This document shows, piece by piece, positions 35,773-47,031 of a DNA stretch of 64,000 nucleotides (the first letter of the stretch is position 1; each line of letters begins with the position of its first letter). Source of the stretch: Channallabes apus (lineage: Eukaryota; Chordata; Actinopteri; Siluriformes; Clariidae); assembly GCA_030522415.1 (NCBI GenBank), contig CM060109.1, positions 22,368,661 to 22,432,660 of the forward strand. Reading direction: 5' to 3'. Position numbers and translations under genes: made by a program. The notes under the pieces are model-generated. The model made no database searches, was not told the DNA's origin, and was given only the letters and a program-made list of their open reading frames with translations.

Positions 35773-37153
35773 CAGGTCCTTCTCAAAAATTTTTCATTAT
35801 TGTGATAAAGTTCATTATTTTCTGTAATGTACTGATAAACATTAGACTTTCATATATTTTAGATTCATTACACACAAACTGAAGTAGTTCAAGCCTTTTA
35901 TTGTTTTAATATTGATGATTGTGTCATACAGCTCATGAAAACCCAAAATCCCTATCTAAAAAAAATTGCATATTTCATCCGACCAATAAAAGAAAAGTGT
36001 TTTTAATACAAAAAAAGTCAACCTTCAAATAATTATGTTCAGTTCTGCACTCAATACTTGGTCGGGAATCCTTTTGCAGATTCTTGTGTCTTGTGTCTCT
36101 CAACTTTCTCTTCACAATATCCCACAGATTCTCTATGGGGTTCAGGTCAGGAGAGTTGGCAGGCCAATTGAGCACAGTAATACCATGGTCAGTAAACCAT
36201 TTACCAGTGGTATTGGCACTGTGAGCAGGTGCCAGGTCGTGCTGAAAAATGAAATCTTCATCTCCATAAAGCTTTTCAGCAGATGGAAGCATGAAGTGCT
36301 CCAAAATCTCCTGATAGCTAGCTGCATTGACCCTGCCCTTGATAAAACACAGTGGACCAACACCAGCAGCTGACATGGCACCCCAGACCATACTGTAACT
36401 GACTGTGGGTACTTGACACTGGACTTCAGGCGTTTTGGCATTTCCCTCTCCCCAGTCTTCCTCCAGACTCTGGCACCTTGATTTCCGAATGACATGCAAA
36501 ATTTGCAACCTGTAGCCCATTTCCTGCACACGCCTGTACACGGTGGCTCTGGATGTTTCTACTCCAGACTCAGTCCACTGCTTCCGCAGGTCCCCCAAGG
36601 TCTGGAATCGGTCCTTCTCCACAATCTTCCTCAGGGCCCGGTCACCTCTTCTCGTTGTGCAGCGTTTTCTGCCACACTTTTTCCTTCCCACAGACTTCCC
36701 ACTGAGGTGCCTTGATACAGCACTCTGGGAACAGCCTATTCATTCAGAACTTTCTTTGTGTCTTACCCTCTTGCTTGAGGGTGTCAATGATGGCCTTCTG
36801 GACAGCAGTCAGGTCGGCAGTCTTACCCATGATTGCGGTTTTGAGTAATGAACCAGGCTGGGAGTTTTTAAAAGCCTCAGGAATCTTTTGCAGGTGTTTA
36901 GAGTTAATTAGTTGATTCAGATGATTAGGTTAATAGCTCGTTTAGAGAACCTTTTCATGATATGCTAATTTTTTGAGATAGGGATTTGGGTTTTCATGAG
37001 CTGTATGCCACAATCATCAATATTAAAACAATAAAAGGCTTGAACTACTTCAGTTGTCTGTAATGAATCTAAAATATATGAAAGTCTAATGTTTATCAGT
37101 ACATTACAGAAAATAATGAACTTTATCACAATATGCAAAATTTTTGAGAAGGA

Positions 37154-37157
<4 letters not shown>
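35773..37157 (-). mobile_element. Tc1-like transposon relic (family E), both ends present
   Basis: The left end caggtccttctcaaaaattt and the right end (aaaatttttgagaaggacct) are inverted repeats. The conserved stretch, including ttcattattttctgtaatgt and caagccttttattgttttaa, extends over about 190 bp. The left end is flanked by TA and the right end merges into a (TA)n run. The minus strand encodes a broken transposase starting MGKTADLTAVQKAI at 36829. A stop falls after about 28 codons, followed by frames with RATVYRRVQEMGYR, FGNQGARVWRKTGE, QHDLAPAHS and [18 protein letters not shown]. The second Asp and the Glu contexts survive but the frame does not. Confidence 0.9.

Positions 37158-37193
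<36 letters not shown>
37156..37193. repeat. (TA)n microsatellite at a Tc1 end
   Basis: About 19 TA units directly abut the right end of the Tc1-like relic. Confidence 0.9.
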
Positions 37194-37194
<1 letters not shown>

Positions 37195-37836
37195 TATTTT
37201 GATGTAATATTTGGGCATTTGTGCTTTTTAATACCATTGTGACTTAAAAAAATTTTTTATCAATATGTACAGTAGTACTTTTTGCTCAGGTTGGGGGAAA
37301 ATTAGTTTTTCTTATTTTGTTGTCATATTTTTCAAACATTTCCTTGTAAGTAGGTAAATACATACATTTTAAGTTAAGCTGAGAGCATAATTTTATTGTG
37401 CAACAGTAACATTTGGCATTAGAAAGAGTTTATAATTAAAATATGTGATCTAGATCATAAATGCATTGATAATTGTCCAAGATTTTTGTATATATAAAAT
37501 TGTTGAACTGCTCAGGTCGTTATGAGAATTAACTGTAAATAATTTATATAACCTTGCACGGCAAAGTACTTGTAACTTCTAGAGCAGAGCTAAAATGAAG
37601 CGAATCAAAAGTGAAAGCATGTTTGTGGCTGCAAGTTCAGCTGTTGTTTTCATCTGCGGTTTGTTTCAGGACAGATAAAGTGTTTGAAAAATACTGCCTC
37701 TGGGTCAAAACTGTGCAATAACTTTTCATGAAAAGCAATTTCTTATTATGATTATTACTGTTATTAGTTTACTGGTGGACCTATTTAAGTATCTAAAAAG
37801 ACTTTTGCTTGCCAAGTACAGAAGCAGAAGTAAAGC

Positions 37837-37840
<4 letters not shown>

Positions 37841-37889
<49 letters not shown>
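37841..37889. repeat. (TG)n microsatellite
   Basis: An uninterrupted TG run of about 24 units in intergenic DNA. Confidence 0.95.
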
Positions 37890-37892
<3 letters not shown>

Positions 37893-38169
37893 TTTGACTG
37901 TGTTGCTTGAATAATAACATCAACTCATGCACTAAGTAACATGCATGCTGCAGGAAGCGGGTTGTAGAAGTAACTGACCGAGTAACTATAAGCCGAAACA
38001 TTCAGTAGAAGACAGTCAGCTGACCAGAGTGGTTTTGGTAAATTAGATAATGTGCACTCAGCTCTTCAAGTTTATCACCGTAATTTAGTGGATGCAGAGC
38101 AAAAACTTCAAGTGTAGCCACATAATCATTAAAACTCAACTCATTGTTTTTATTCTGAATTTCTTTATA

Positions 38170-38340
38170 TTTTCTAAAAATACTAGCACTAACAATGTTG
38201 CATCATCATGTGCCCAATACATCATGTCTTTGTTTTTTAAGCCAAATTGATTCTGGATCTGAACACTGTGAATCCCACTCTCAAGCTGTCTCTGGATTGA
38301 TGCTCTGTGTGAACAAAGACCCAGTAAGAGTTTCATTCCA
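38170..38340 (+). pseudogene. Truncated duplicate of the PRY-SPRY exon 7 start
   Basis: It parallels 31036-31206 across the end of intron 6, the acceptor (tctttgttttttaag) and the first 33 or so codons of exon 7. The coding part reads KLILDLNTVNPTLKLSLD then TGA at 38298-38300, where the functional gene has Gly. Similarity ends near tttcattcca. LDP has become LDL. The WEV and later SPRY blocks are absent, so it is a dead partial copy about 7 kb downstream in the same orientation. Confidence 0.85.
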
Positions 38341-38468
38341 TTTTTTTGTAATTAATATAATAGATATTTATTAGAATAAAGAAATACTAGTAATTACAAC
38401 GACATGAGTAATAAATATCAGGCACAGTGATCGATGTCTGGTGTTGGTCTTGACCTTCAGTCACTTGC

Positions 38469-38525
38469 TGTGTGTGTGTGTGTGTGTGTGTGCGTGCGTG
38501 CATGCGTGTGTGTGTGTGTGTGTGT
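38469..38525. repeat. (TG)n microsatellite, interrupted
   Basis: A TG run with GCGTGCGTGCATGCG in the middle. Confidence 0.9.
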
Positions 38526-40704
38526 CAACCATGTCTGAGTTTCGGGTTTACAATGACCCTCATTCTAAATAGGTGTATAAGCAATGTGAATAGATGTAAT
38601 AGATTGTTATTTAGTTAGTTTGTTCATGTGTGAAGAAACAAACAGTTCTGGTTGAAGATGAATTCTGGACAAAATGTAGAAATGGACATTAACTGTTTGT
38701 GACTAGTTATATATAATTTTCTTTTAATTCCACCATTATCTGTTTTAAAAGCTGCATACATAAGATATTCTCTTTGGACAGCTACTGTACACAAAGCCAT
38801 ATCATTTCTGCATAAGTACATTAGCAGCGGCTGCAACTGATTTATCATCTTACTTTCAAATGTGTTCTTGTTAAAGCGGCCTCATGCCTAGAAAGTAAAA
38901 TACTTTGCTATTTTGAGTGAGTTGATGTGCCAAGAAAAATCTACAGGGCTTTTTCTGAAAAGTGCCTCTTGAAACTACACCGTTATTACAAATAAACTGC
39001 GAGATATTTTCACTCCACACTGCAGCATGTGTTAGATAAGGGAAGCACTGAGTTGTTCTTCAGACAGAGAAGTAATGATTAAAAAACGGTTATGAAAAAT
39101 GCCTTTAGAAACGAGACTCCCTGTGTTTCCTGCGGAGTGACCTGATTTGAATGAGATGAGGTTGTATATTTTTTCTTTATACCTACAGCAATATCTATTT
39201 TTTATTTCTATAGCGTCGCATTCGCCGCTTTACAGCTACGCATAGGCTCAGAAAGTACACCAGTTTAATGTTTCAAAAGGCACTAGATGTAGCAATTGCA
39301 TAAACCTCATAAATCAAATTTTATACACACACAATATAGCATATGCAGTATGGTATTAAACTATTAAACAAAAGAGGAAAACTCTTTATTTATAGATATA
39401 TACTGTATAGAAAATAAAATAAAAATGTGAAAGTTTAAACATAAATTAAAATAAATAAATAAATAAATACATTTCAATTTCCTGTTTGAGTGAGTGGGGC
39501 GTATGATGTTTGACTTTCATATTTACATCAATATGACAGACCACAGCAATATAAAAAAAATGTTGTGGAGGTTCCATATACATCCTGAGTGCTTAAGATA
39601 TCCAAATGACAAAAAAGGCAATGTTAAGGTCATCAAGTGATGTTTTTGTTATTGATGTTACATGTCAGCCTATTTTTCATAAAGTCTTATACTTTACTTT
39701 ACTGAAGTTAAGTGTCCATGCTGTTGCTCTTTCCTTTGCTCACAGCTGATCATTCAATCTCCACATTTGATTTTTACACCAAGTTTTGCAACTCATGCAT
39801 CTGGGCCTGGGACCAACACTAAGGTTGCCCTGAAACCCCGGGGGGGGCAGACATGAACCCAGGCCTTCTGCATGGCAAAAAACATTGCACCCTCTAGTGG
39901 GTAATAGAGGCATGAGTCAGGGACCAGTTTCAAGATTATACTGCGCAAGTGTTTTGTGGGGAAAGACCCCAGTTATCCAACTGGAACAGTTGTTATAAAT
40001 GAAATAATAATCAGTCAACTCATATTTACCAAATAAATTTGTAAAACATAAAAGTATTTTGGTAAACATTGGTAAAATGAAAGAAACAGGTTAATTAGCA
40101 AGAAACTAGTTAGTAAACTTAGCTAGCTAACCAGCGTTTCCTAGTTAACTTTGTTGTATTATTAAGTGTTCATTGAATCAGTCAGTAAGTGTTCATTTGC
40201 CACACACGTTATTCATCTTTAATTTGCTGGCAGCATTGCTTTCAAACTGGATTCCAATTGGCATTGTGCTCAAGTACTGCCTTGAAAATAATTCTGTCTG
40301 TATGCACTTACTGTACATCAAAGGACTATGTTCACCTTGTACACAATAAGTGTCTTTAGTGATCAAAGAGGGTTTAAAATTTCTGCAGCGCTGCAGTCCT
40401 GAGTGCTGAACTGGCAGCAGCGGTTTTTATTAACACAAAGGGGGATTTGCTAAATAGATGCAATGACAGCATGACTTCTGGCTTAACAAAACAAATTGAG
40501 TGAGTATATTTCATTATGGAAACAAATGGTTAGAAAATAAGCAATGAGCTATAAGATATGTATCATGTTGGCTGCTATTCGAGGATATAACAGTGATGGT
40601 ATACAGTATATAAATACAGTGCAAATACAATGTTATATACAGTAAGTTATTTAAAGTGATGCACAGACCTTTACACATTTTTTCACATACAGATAGGTGA
40701 CAAA

Positions 40705-41144
40705 TTAAAGGAAGAACTGGTGTCTCTGGTATGCTTCTGAATTTGACATGGTTAATGTCCACTTGTCCCCTTTGAGGGACGATTCACTACAAAGCTGTAA
40801 AATGTTTTTCTGACAGATTGCCTTTATCTGATGATGAAACATTTTGATCTGGCCATTGTGCTCATCAACAAAGCTCTGTGTCAAGGCGCAAATTGGTCTG
40901 GAAATGATATAAATCATACACTATGAACTTCACATTCATTAGATCGTTACCCGGCTGAATACTCATGAGACATTTTAGAGTGACATTTCATATAAAGCTC
41001 CGCATCATCAAAACGGCAATTTTCTTTTGGAACATTGATGATTTCTTCTGGTAGAGCTACAGAGATGTGTAGAATCAAAGCACTCCGAAGATTTCCTGGT
41101 AGCTCACAGTGGCCCAACACATTATACCTGTCTGTACCACACAT
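40705..41144 (-). other. Two phase-compatible open segments, possible unrecognised exons
   Basis: On the minus strand 41144-40951 reads MCGTDRYNVLGHCELPGNLR, then ALPEEIINVPKENCRFDDAE and MSHEYSAG. It reaches a donor-like GG/gtaacg. About 53 bp later the acceptor atttatatcatttccag opens a second segment (PICALTQSFVDEHNGQIKMF, ending EAYQRHQFFL and TAA at 40705-40707), and the joined phase stays open. The codon content looks coding-like, but I recognise no domain and the intron would be unusually short for a vertebrate. It may be a gene remnant or chance. Confidence 0.25.
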
Positions 41145-41269
41145 GTAAACTGTATTTATTTTTAATCAAGTTTGTTTCACATAGAAAGTATGTAAATGTA
41201 TTAAAGTCATTCAATCCAATGTCTCTTTTTTTTTAAAAAAAACCTAAAAATGTAAATTCTACTTTATTC

Positions 41270-41270
<1 letters not shown>

Positions 41271-41311
<41 letters not shown>

Positions 41312-41312
41312 T
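41271..41312. repeat. (ATT)n microsatellite
   Basis: About 14 ATT units, followed by gtagtagtag-type short repeats. Confidence 0.95.
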
Positions 41313-41559
41313 AGTGTTAGTAGTTGTTGTACAGTAGTAGTAGTAGTACTGTAGTAGTGTGAACATTTTTGTTCAATAATGTGAACATAAATAAATCTAC
41401 AGAAGCTCTAAGCTCTGGTTCTACCAAAACACGATCTAACAATTTGTTATTGAAGGTTGGCCCTCAGTTATCATGCACAGAACAAGAATATCAGAAATGT
41501 CTAATGAACAAATACATATGAATATAAATGTTGTAAAATACACACACATATATATATTT

Positions 41560-41568
<9 letters not shown>

Positions 41569-41651
<83 letters not shown>
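41569..41651. repeat. (TA)n-(CA)n compound microsatellite
   Basis: About 31 TA units (41569-41630) pass directly into about 10 CA units that abut the start of a Tc1-like relic. Confidence 0.95.
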
Positions 41652-42185
41652 TACCGTTCAAAAGTTTTAGAACACTTGCAAATTTCTTTGTTTTTGTTTA
41701 GTGATTTATTTTCTACATTCTACAACAATACTGTGGATTTCAAAACTATAAAATAACACATATGGAATTAGGTAATTACGTAACAACAAGAAAAACAACA
41801 GTTAATTGTTATTTTAAGACACAGAGGTCAGCCTTTCTGTAATAGATCTTGTAAGAACAGTATTGTCAAGTGCATTTGCAAAATCCGTCAAGCACCATAA
41901 TGAAACCGGCTCTCATGAAGGCCGTCCCAGGAGGACGAGACCAAAACCTACCTCTGCTGCAGACGAGAAGTTCATTTAGAGTTATCAGCCTGAAAAATGA
42001 CCAATTAACAGCACCTCAAATTAGAGGCGTTATGAAGTCTTTACAGAGCAGAAGTAGCAGAAACATCTCAATATCAAATGTTCAAAGGAGATTAATGCAT
42101 TTTTGGTCACCTTCAGCATTCCTTTACAATGTAGAAAGAAATAAAAATCAGGAACCATCATGGAGTTAGAAAGTGATCTAAAAGT
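41652..42185 (+). mobile_element. Tc1-like transposon relic (family F), N-terminal part
   Basis: It begins ctaccgttcaaaagttttag, a known Tc1-like end in fish. It encodes PALMKAVPGGRDQN, FRVISLKNDQLTAPQIRG and SNVQRRLMHFWSPSAF, the diverged helix-turn-helix region of a transposase. The catalytic domain is absent. The 3' part runs into a (TA)n tract. It lies directly downstream of gja8, in convergent orientation. Confidence 0.75.
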
Positions 42186-42197
42186 GATTGAAAGGTA

Positions 42198-42198
<1 letters not shown>

Positions 42199-42264
<66 letters not shown>
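42199..42264. repeat. (TA)n microsatellite just after gja8
   Basis: 33 TA units lie only 18 bp beyond the gja8 stop codon. Confidence 0.95.
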
Positions 42265-42267
<3 letters not shown>

Positions 42268-42282
42268 ATGTAAACATGTTAG

Positions 42283-44688
42283 TTATATTGTAAGATCATC
42301 TGACCTTGCTCTATTACGTGCATTTCGAAGACGGCTTAGCGGTCCTGTATCTTCCACTGACTGTGTTGCTTCTAACTCTAGAGGTAAGAAAGCGACTGAA
42401 CTCATGTCTTCAGGTTTCTGCATTTCTGGTAACCTAATTTCCATTTCTAAATTTTCCACTGTTTCAAGATCTCTGGTTTTCCCTTGACTATTTTGGGCTC
42501 CTCCAGTATTCTTAACCTCCTCTAGATTGCCCAATTTGCTGAATAACATCTCTGGGTCCACTGCATCAGCAAAAGCCACTACTTTCTGTGTACTGATGAT
42601 ATCCTCTTCTGACCCCACTTTAGATGAATTTTCGATTACAGATCCAATTACCTCTAAATTGAGTGCCTCTTCTGCACCATCTAATACATCTGAAATGTCA
42701 GTTTCCCAAGATATAGTCTCCTCCCCTTCAGATTTACTCACTTCTGAAGGTTTCTCCTTCTGCCACAAGGGGTCTACAGCGTCCTCAACTTCTAAGGAGA
42801 AGCTTCTAGCTTCCACTGTAAGCCCCCCTGGATACTGGATACTAACTGGATACTCTGCTGAACATTCCACATGCCCTGCAACATTTTCCTGAACATCTTC
42901 AACATGTTCATGATTTTCTGGTACGTCTACAAGTACATCAGCATTTTCTGGTAATTCTACGACTTCATTATTTTTTCCTGGTAATTCTGCAAGATCTTCA
43001 ATATTTTCTGGTACTTCTACAATACCTGCATCATTTTCTTTTACTTCTACAACCTTTTTAATATTTTGTGGAACACCAGCATTCTCAACTTCTGCACACT
43101 CCTGAACATCTTCTGGTGCTTCTACAGTCTCCTCAGTGTCTTTTGGCACATCTACAACATCCTCCATATTTTCTGCTACTTTTAAAACCTCTTCAACATT
43201 TAATGGTACTTCTAAACCTGATCCAATTTCTTCTGGTATGTCTACAATCTCCTCAATATTTTCTTTAACTTCTAAAATATCTTCAACATTTAATGGTACT
43301 TCTACAACTGCTTCAATATCTTCTGATATGTCTACAACATCCTCAATATTGTCAGCGACTTCTAAAACCTCCTCAATATTTTCTGGTACTTCTACCAATC
43401 TCTCAGAATTTTCTGAAATTTCTTCAACATCTTCTAGAACCTCTACAATTTCTGATCCTCCATGTTCAGATTCAATCTCTGATTGTTTATCTATCACTGT
43501 GTCTTTTCTGACTATTACTCCTGTAGATTGCTGTACATGAACTTGTTCCACATCACCAATTGGACCAATCCAATCTTCCTCTGATTGCTTTCCGAGTACC
43601 TCTTCCAAAGGAATCACAAGTATGGAACAGTCCACCTCATCCTTTTCTCTATGTATCTCATCCTCCTTGGGTTCCTTAAAGAAACTTTTCTTTAAAATAT
43701 CTTGTTTTTCCACAGGGGGCGCTGTTGGTACAATTGCTTCATTTGATCTTTTCTGCTCCACCATCTGAGACTGAGATGAAAGCTGGTCTTCTTCTACATT
43801 TGCTTCAACTAGTGGGTAGATGTGTGCAACCTCTCCTTCCTTTCTATCCTCTTCAACTGGTCGGTAGCCTTTATGCTTATGAAATGGAGGACTTAGAATT
43901 AAGGGCAAGCTTCTCTCAGTCAAGAGAAGGGTCTCAACCTGGGATGGAGCTTTTTGATAGAACATAAATAGATTTTTTTTCAAACATAGATGAATAATCT
44001 CTACAAAGTTCAGGAGGAGTGAGATACAAGCAACAGCTAGCATAAAGATGATGAAGATGGTTTTCTCAGTTGGCCGTGAGACAAAACAGTCCACCGTATT
44101 AGGGCAGGGCCAGCGACTACACTTATATAATGGAAGAATGTGGAAGCCATACAAGAAGTACTGCCCCACTATGAATCCCAACTCGAATAGCGTTTTGAAG
44201 ATGATATGGCAGACATATGTGCAAAGCAGAGTACCTTCAAGACAAAACTTTTTACTCCCATCAGTGATAGTGTCCTTAGTCATTCGTATGCTTCCTTGTT
44301 CTTCTGTAGGAGGAAGCAGTTTGCTGTTCATTTCTTGCTGAGGATGAATCTCCATGTTTTCACGCACTTTGCGTTTTTCCTCCATGTGAACATGGTGGAC
44401 TGCATGACCAATGTAAACCAGTGAAGGTGTGGACACAAAAATTATCTGCAGTACCCACAGGCGGATATGAGAAATAGGGAAGGCCTCATCATAACATACA
44501 TTCTCACATCCCGGCTGCTTTGTGTTACACACATAATCGGACTGTTCGTCTCCCCAAACAAACTCCGCTGCCGTGCCCAAAATGAGGATGCGGAAGATGA
44601 AGAGCACAGTAAGCCAAATTCGGCCAATAACAGTTGAATGTTGATTGACTTCTTCTAAAATATTACCTAAGAAGCTCCAGTCTCCCAT
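42283..44688 (-). CDS. gja8: Connexin 50 (gap junction alpha-8) with expanded acidic repeat tail
   Basis: One exon encodes 801 residues. [14 protein letters not shown] and four helices (about 21-43, 76-98, 153-177, 208-230) form the connexin core. Extracellular loop cysteines are complete: C54, C61, C65 (C-x6-C-x3-C) and C190, C195, C201 (C-x4-C-x5-C). [28 protein letters not shown] and the end [17 protein letters not shown] mark it as GJA8, the lens-fibre connexin, whose C-terminus binds ZO-1. Human GJA8 has 433 residues. The excess lies in the cytoplasmic tail, where residues 414-608 hold about 19 degenerate acidic 10-mers. The start at 44688 is preferred over ATG at 44709, because that ATG overlaps a splice acceptor (ttctgtattccctatgcag), implying an untranslated 5' exon elsewhere. 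Confidence 0.95.
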   Translation of the reverse strand: MGDWSFLGNILEEVNQHSTVIGRIWLTVLFIFRILILGTAAEFVWGDEQSDYVCNTKQPGCENVCYDEAFPISHIRLWVLQIIFVSTPSLVYIGHAVHHVHMEEKRKVRENMEIHPQQEMNSKLLPPTEEQGSIRMTKDTITDGSKKFCLEGTLLCTYVCHIIFKTLFELGFIVGQYFLYGFHILPLYKCSRWPCPNTVDCFVSRPTEKTIFIIFMLAVACISLLLNFVEIIHLCLKKNLFMFYQKAPSQVETLLLTERSLPLILSPPFHKHKGYRPVEEDRKEGEVAHIYPLVEANVEEDQLSSQSQMVEQKRSNEAIVPTAPPVEKQDILKKSFFKEPKEDEIHREKDEVDCSILVIPLEEVLGKQSEEDWIGPIGDVEQVHVQQSTGVIVRKDTVIDKQSEIESEHGGSEIVEVLEDVEEISENSERLVEVPENIEEVLEVADNIEDVVDISEDIEAVVEVPLNVEDILEVKENIEEIVDIPEEIGSGLEVPLNVEEVLKVAENMEDVVDVPKDTEETVEAPEDVQECAEVENAGVPQNIKKVVEVKENDAGIVEVPENIEDLAELPGKNNEVVELPENADVLVDVPENHEHVEDVQENVAGHVECSAEYPVSIQYPGGLTVEARSFSLEVEDAVDPLWQKEKPSEVSKSEGEETISWETDISDVLDGAEEALNLEVIGSVIENSSKVGSEEDIISTQKVVAFADAVDPEMLFSKLGNLEEVKNTGGAQNSQGKTRDLETVENLEMEIRLPEMQKPEDMSSVAFLPLELEATQSVEDTGPLSRLRNARNRARSDDLTI
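42865..43449 (-). repeat. gja8: Coding minisatellite, about 19 x 30 bp, in gja8
   Basis: Residues 414-608 of the connexin repeat a unit close to [58 protein letters not shown] and so on to [10 protein letters not shown]. Units are diverged, with one shortened near residues 531-545. On the plus strand the repeat shows as tctacaa-cctc-aatatttt-ctggtact-type words. The frame stays open throughout, suggesting selection for coding. Confidence 0.92.
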
Positions 44689-44720
44689 GGCGGACTCTGA
44701 AATCTGCATAGGGAATACAG
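44689..44720 (-). promoter_or_regulatory. gja8: Splice acceptor 5' of the gja8 coding exon
   Basis: Read on the minus strand, a pyrimidine-rich ttctgtattccctatgcag lies 16 nt before the initiator ATG. Vertebrate connexin genes commonly have one untranslated first exon and one coding exon, so this fits. The first exon was not found. Confidence 0.6.
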
Positions 44721-45597
44721 AAAGGTTAAGGTTATGACCTAAGGTACTGACCAGAATAAAAAGATGAAATTATTTTAAAATATGCAGCATATATTAAATC
44801 TAATTTTTGAGCAATTTGACAGTTGAAATGTATCATTCAAAAATGTGTGTCATAATATGTGGAGGACACAGCAAGTTCATGACAAAAAAAACTACACAGA
44901 AACATAAGGGGTCAACATTAAACTGAGACCAAATGTACAGTAACCTTGGTAAAGTGGTGACTCCGATAGAGTGTTGGTCAGTCGCTTAGTTGGTCTCCTC
45001 CCTGCCGCAGGGACAAAGTGAACTGCTCATGTCCTGTTCACCCTGTTCGCCTTACTATCAGTCCTTGTCGCATCAGTGAGCAGATGTGAATGGATGGACT
45101 GTGATGGATGCTTTTCAAGTATAAGCTTCAAGCCAGACTCCCTTTATGCACTGGACCATGTGTGGAACTGCAGGAGACAATAGGATCAACAGATCTACGC
45201 CTAAAGGGACAGGACTTCATAGAACTTCATAGAACTTACTTCATAGAGCCAAAAGGCTGAGTTCTCTAATGAACTGCTTGTACAGAATGTGCTAGCCAGA
45301 CATCAATGTATTGAAAAATTAAACAGCAATATAGCTTTAAATATGTCTGGAAAACAAGTGTTGAAACATACTGTATTATACCAGTTAATTTTATTTAAGC
45401 AATGTCTGCATGTAAGAGCAAAGGTCCTGTGATGAAAAAAAAGAAAAAGAAAAACAGAGGAAATTACAGTAATGATTAAACTAAGCACTCACCAACAGGA
45501 AAGTGTGGTGTTAAAGGTGAGGTCAATGGTCTAGTGATAAAGGAAAATTTATGATATTTCAGAGGAAGTTCACACATAACAATATATTCAGAGAGAG

Positions 45598-45646
<49 letters not shown>

Positions 45647-46160
45647 AAGAGAGAAATAGAGAGAAAGAGAGGGGGGGGTCAAATAGTAGCCTGCTAAAAA
45701 AATTTAATAAATCTTTTAGGCAGGAAAAAATATGGTTTACAACAAATTGTACAGTATATGCATCAACTGCCTGAATGCAATGCATGCAATAAAAAAATGG
45801 CTTAATGCACTAAACAATATTTCTTTCCCAATTATTGTCCCAAGTTTGATTTTTTTTTTTGTGTCAATTCGAAAAGGCAGTGGTGACCATTAAGTACTAA
45901 GACAACATATGCCATGTATTACACAACATTTGGTTCTTTCATGAATGGTGATAATGGACAGTGACAGCATTGAGATGTTTACCTATACTGTATGTGACAA
46001 AGGTGTTGTATAACCATCAATTAAACTAACTGTCAATTGCACCATGGGTGAAAGCAGATCAGTACTGAGTAGAAAGCAACTGCCTGCCAAAACCAATCAC
46101 AGAAACACATTCAGCAAGAAAACGCATCTTTGGCATTCAAAAGGCTCAAAGGCTTTGTCT
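44721..46160. other. Upstream of gja8: no gene seen
   Basis: This may be intron 1 of gja8. It holds a (GA)n microsatellite (45595-45645). 44940-45260 contains unplaced GC-moderate DNA with a tandem acttcatagaacttcatagaa duplication near 45215-45245. No promoter or exon can be supported. Confidence 0.5.
45595..45645. repeat. (GA)n microsatellite
   Basis: About 22 GA units between gagagcaaga borders. Confidence 0.95.
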
Positions 46161-46164
46161 CCTT

Positions 46165-46325
46165 GATAAGCCCAGTGGTCCATCTCTTGTCTGCCATGTG
46201 GAAGGCCCGTATTCAATTCCCAGCCAATTGATGTAATGCCGTTCCCAAGTTCAGATAAAATGGGAGGGTTGCATCAGGAAGGGCATCCAGTGTAAAACCT
46301 GTGCCATGCGACCCTTATGGCACTA
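46165..46325 (+). repeat. SINE-like repeat fragment
   Basis: cattcaattcccagcc-type B-box remnant (attcaattcccagcc), then atgggagggttgcatcagga and agggcatccagtgtaaaacc, the conserved body and tail of a common fish SINE family. The inverted relative is at 4128-4300. Confidence 0.6.
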
Positions 46326-46744
46326 GTTATCCATTATAATGCTATTTGAGATCCGACACTGGATCCTGGAAGTTAACAGAGCTGATATTTTAAAGCAGAA
46401 TAAGTGGAAATATAAAGAAAAACTTTTGATGGTGGCTAACAGTCACCAGCTCCATGAGTCGTGGTTAGTTCCACAAGTCGTAGAAGGATATATGTTTGGG
46501 GAGCAAAATAACTGGTTAAATAACCAAACAAATAACTACCATAATCTACTGATAATAATTGGTGTCTGGGGAACTGCTATGGTAAAAAGCAATATCACCC
46601 CCAGGTTGTGCTGTTGTGCTGAATATAAGCACAGCTACACCCTTGTGTCTATGACCACAACAGCACTTCCTCTCCTCATATGATATTGCTTAATTATAAT
46701 TCTCACTTTGATCAAAACAGGTGATTTTATTAATTAGATCTAAC

Positions 46745-46778
46745 CACACACACACACACACACGCACACATGCGCGCG

Positions 46779-46838
<60 letters not shown>
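46745..46838. repeat. (CA)n microsatellite with a CG-alternating core
   Basis: A CA run with acatgcgcgcgcacgcac near 46768-46785, a purine-pyrimidine alternating tract. Confidence 0.95.
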
Positions 46839-46839
<1 letters not shown>

Positions 46840-46965
46840 GGTGAGTCAAAAATTATCCGCACTCTGGTTGTAGAATATATTATAATTAACTTTTAGAAAA
46901 CATAAATACATACATTTTGACAAATCTCCTTTTCAATGCACTTTTGTCCACGTTTACGCGGTATG
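46839..46965 (+). mobile_element. Mariner-like element end fragment
   Basis: ggtgagtcaaaaattatccg followed by cactctggttgtag has the form of a mariner-like terminal repeat. Only about 125 bp remains, with no transposase. Confidence 0.4.
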
Positions 46966-47031
46966 TAAACAAACATGTTTTGTCATCTTGTCATCACTAG
47001 TAATTCTTTTCTTTTTAAGAAACTTTCACCA

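Larger units (their letters stand above)
31700..42282. other. Intergenic region between the PRY-SPRY gene and gja8
   Basis: It is filled by Tc1-like relics (31825-33740), two adjacent Tc1 elements (34145-37157), microsatellites, the PRY-SPRY pseudo-exon (38170-38340) and a relic at 41652-42185. The stretches 37200-38100, 38530-40700 and 41150-41270 show no supported gene. 39790-39910 contains a short repeat-like block with a G-run. Confidence 0.7.

Noticed and set aside
42527..43540. Several open frames on the plus strand across gja8
   Set aside because: They are antisense shadows of the acidic repeat in gja8, whose regular codons keep the opposite strand open.
44689..44709. Upstream in-frame ATG adding seven residues to gja8
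   Set aside because: The ATG overlaps the splice acceptor (ATGCAG) and would lie in the intron. All connexins of this class begin MGDW.
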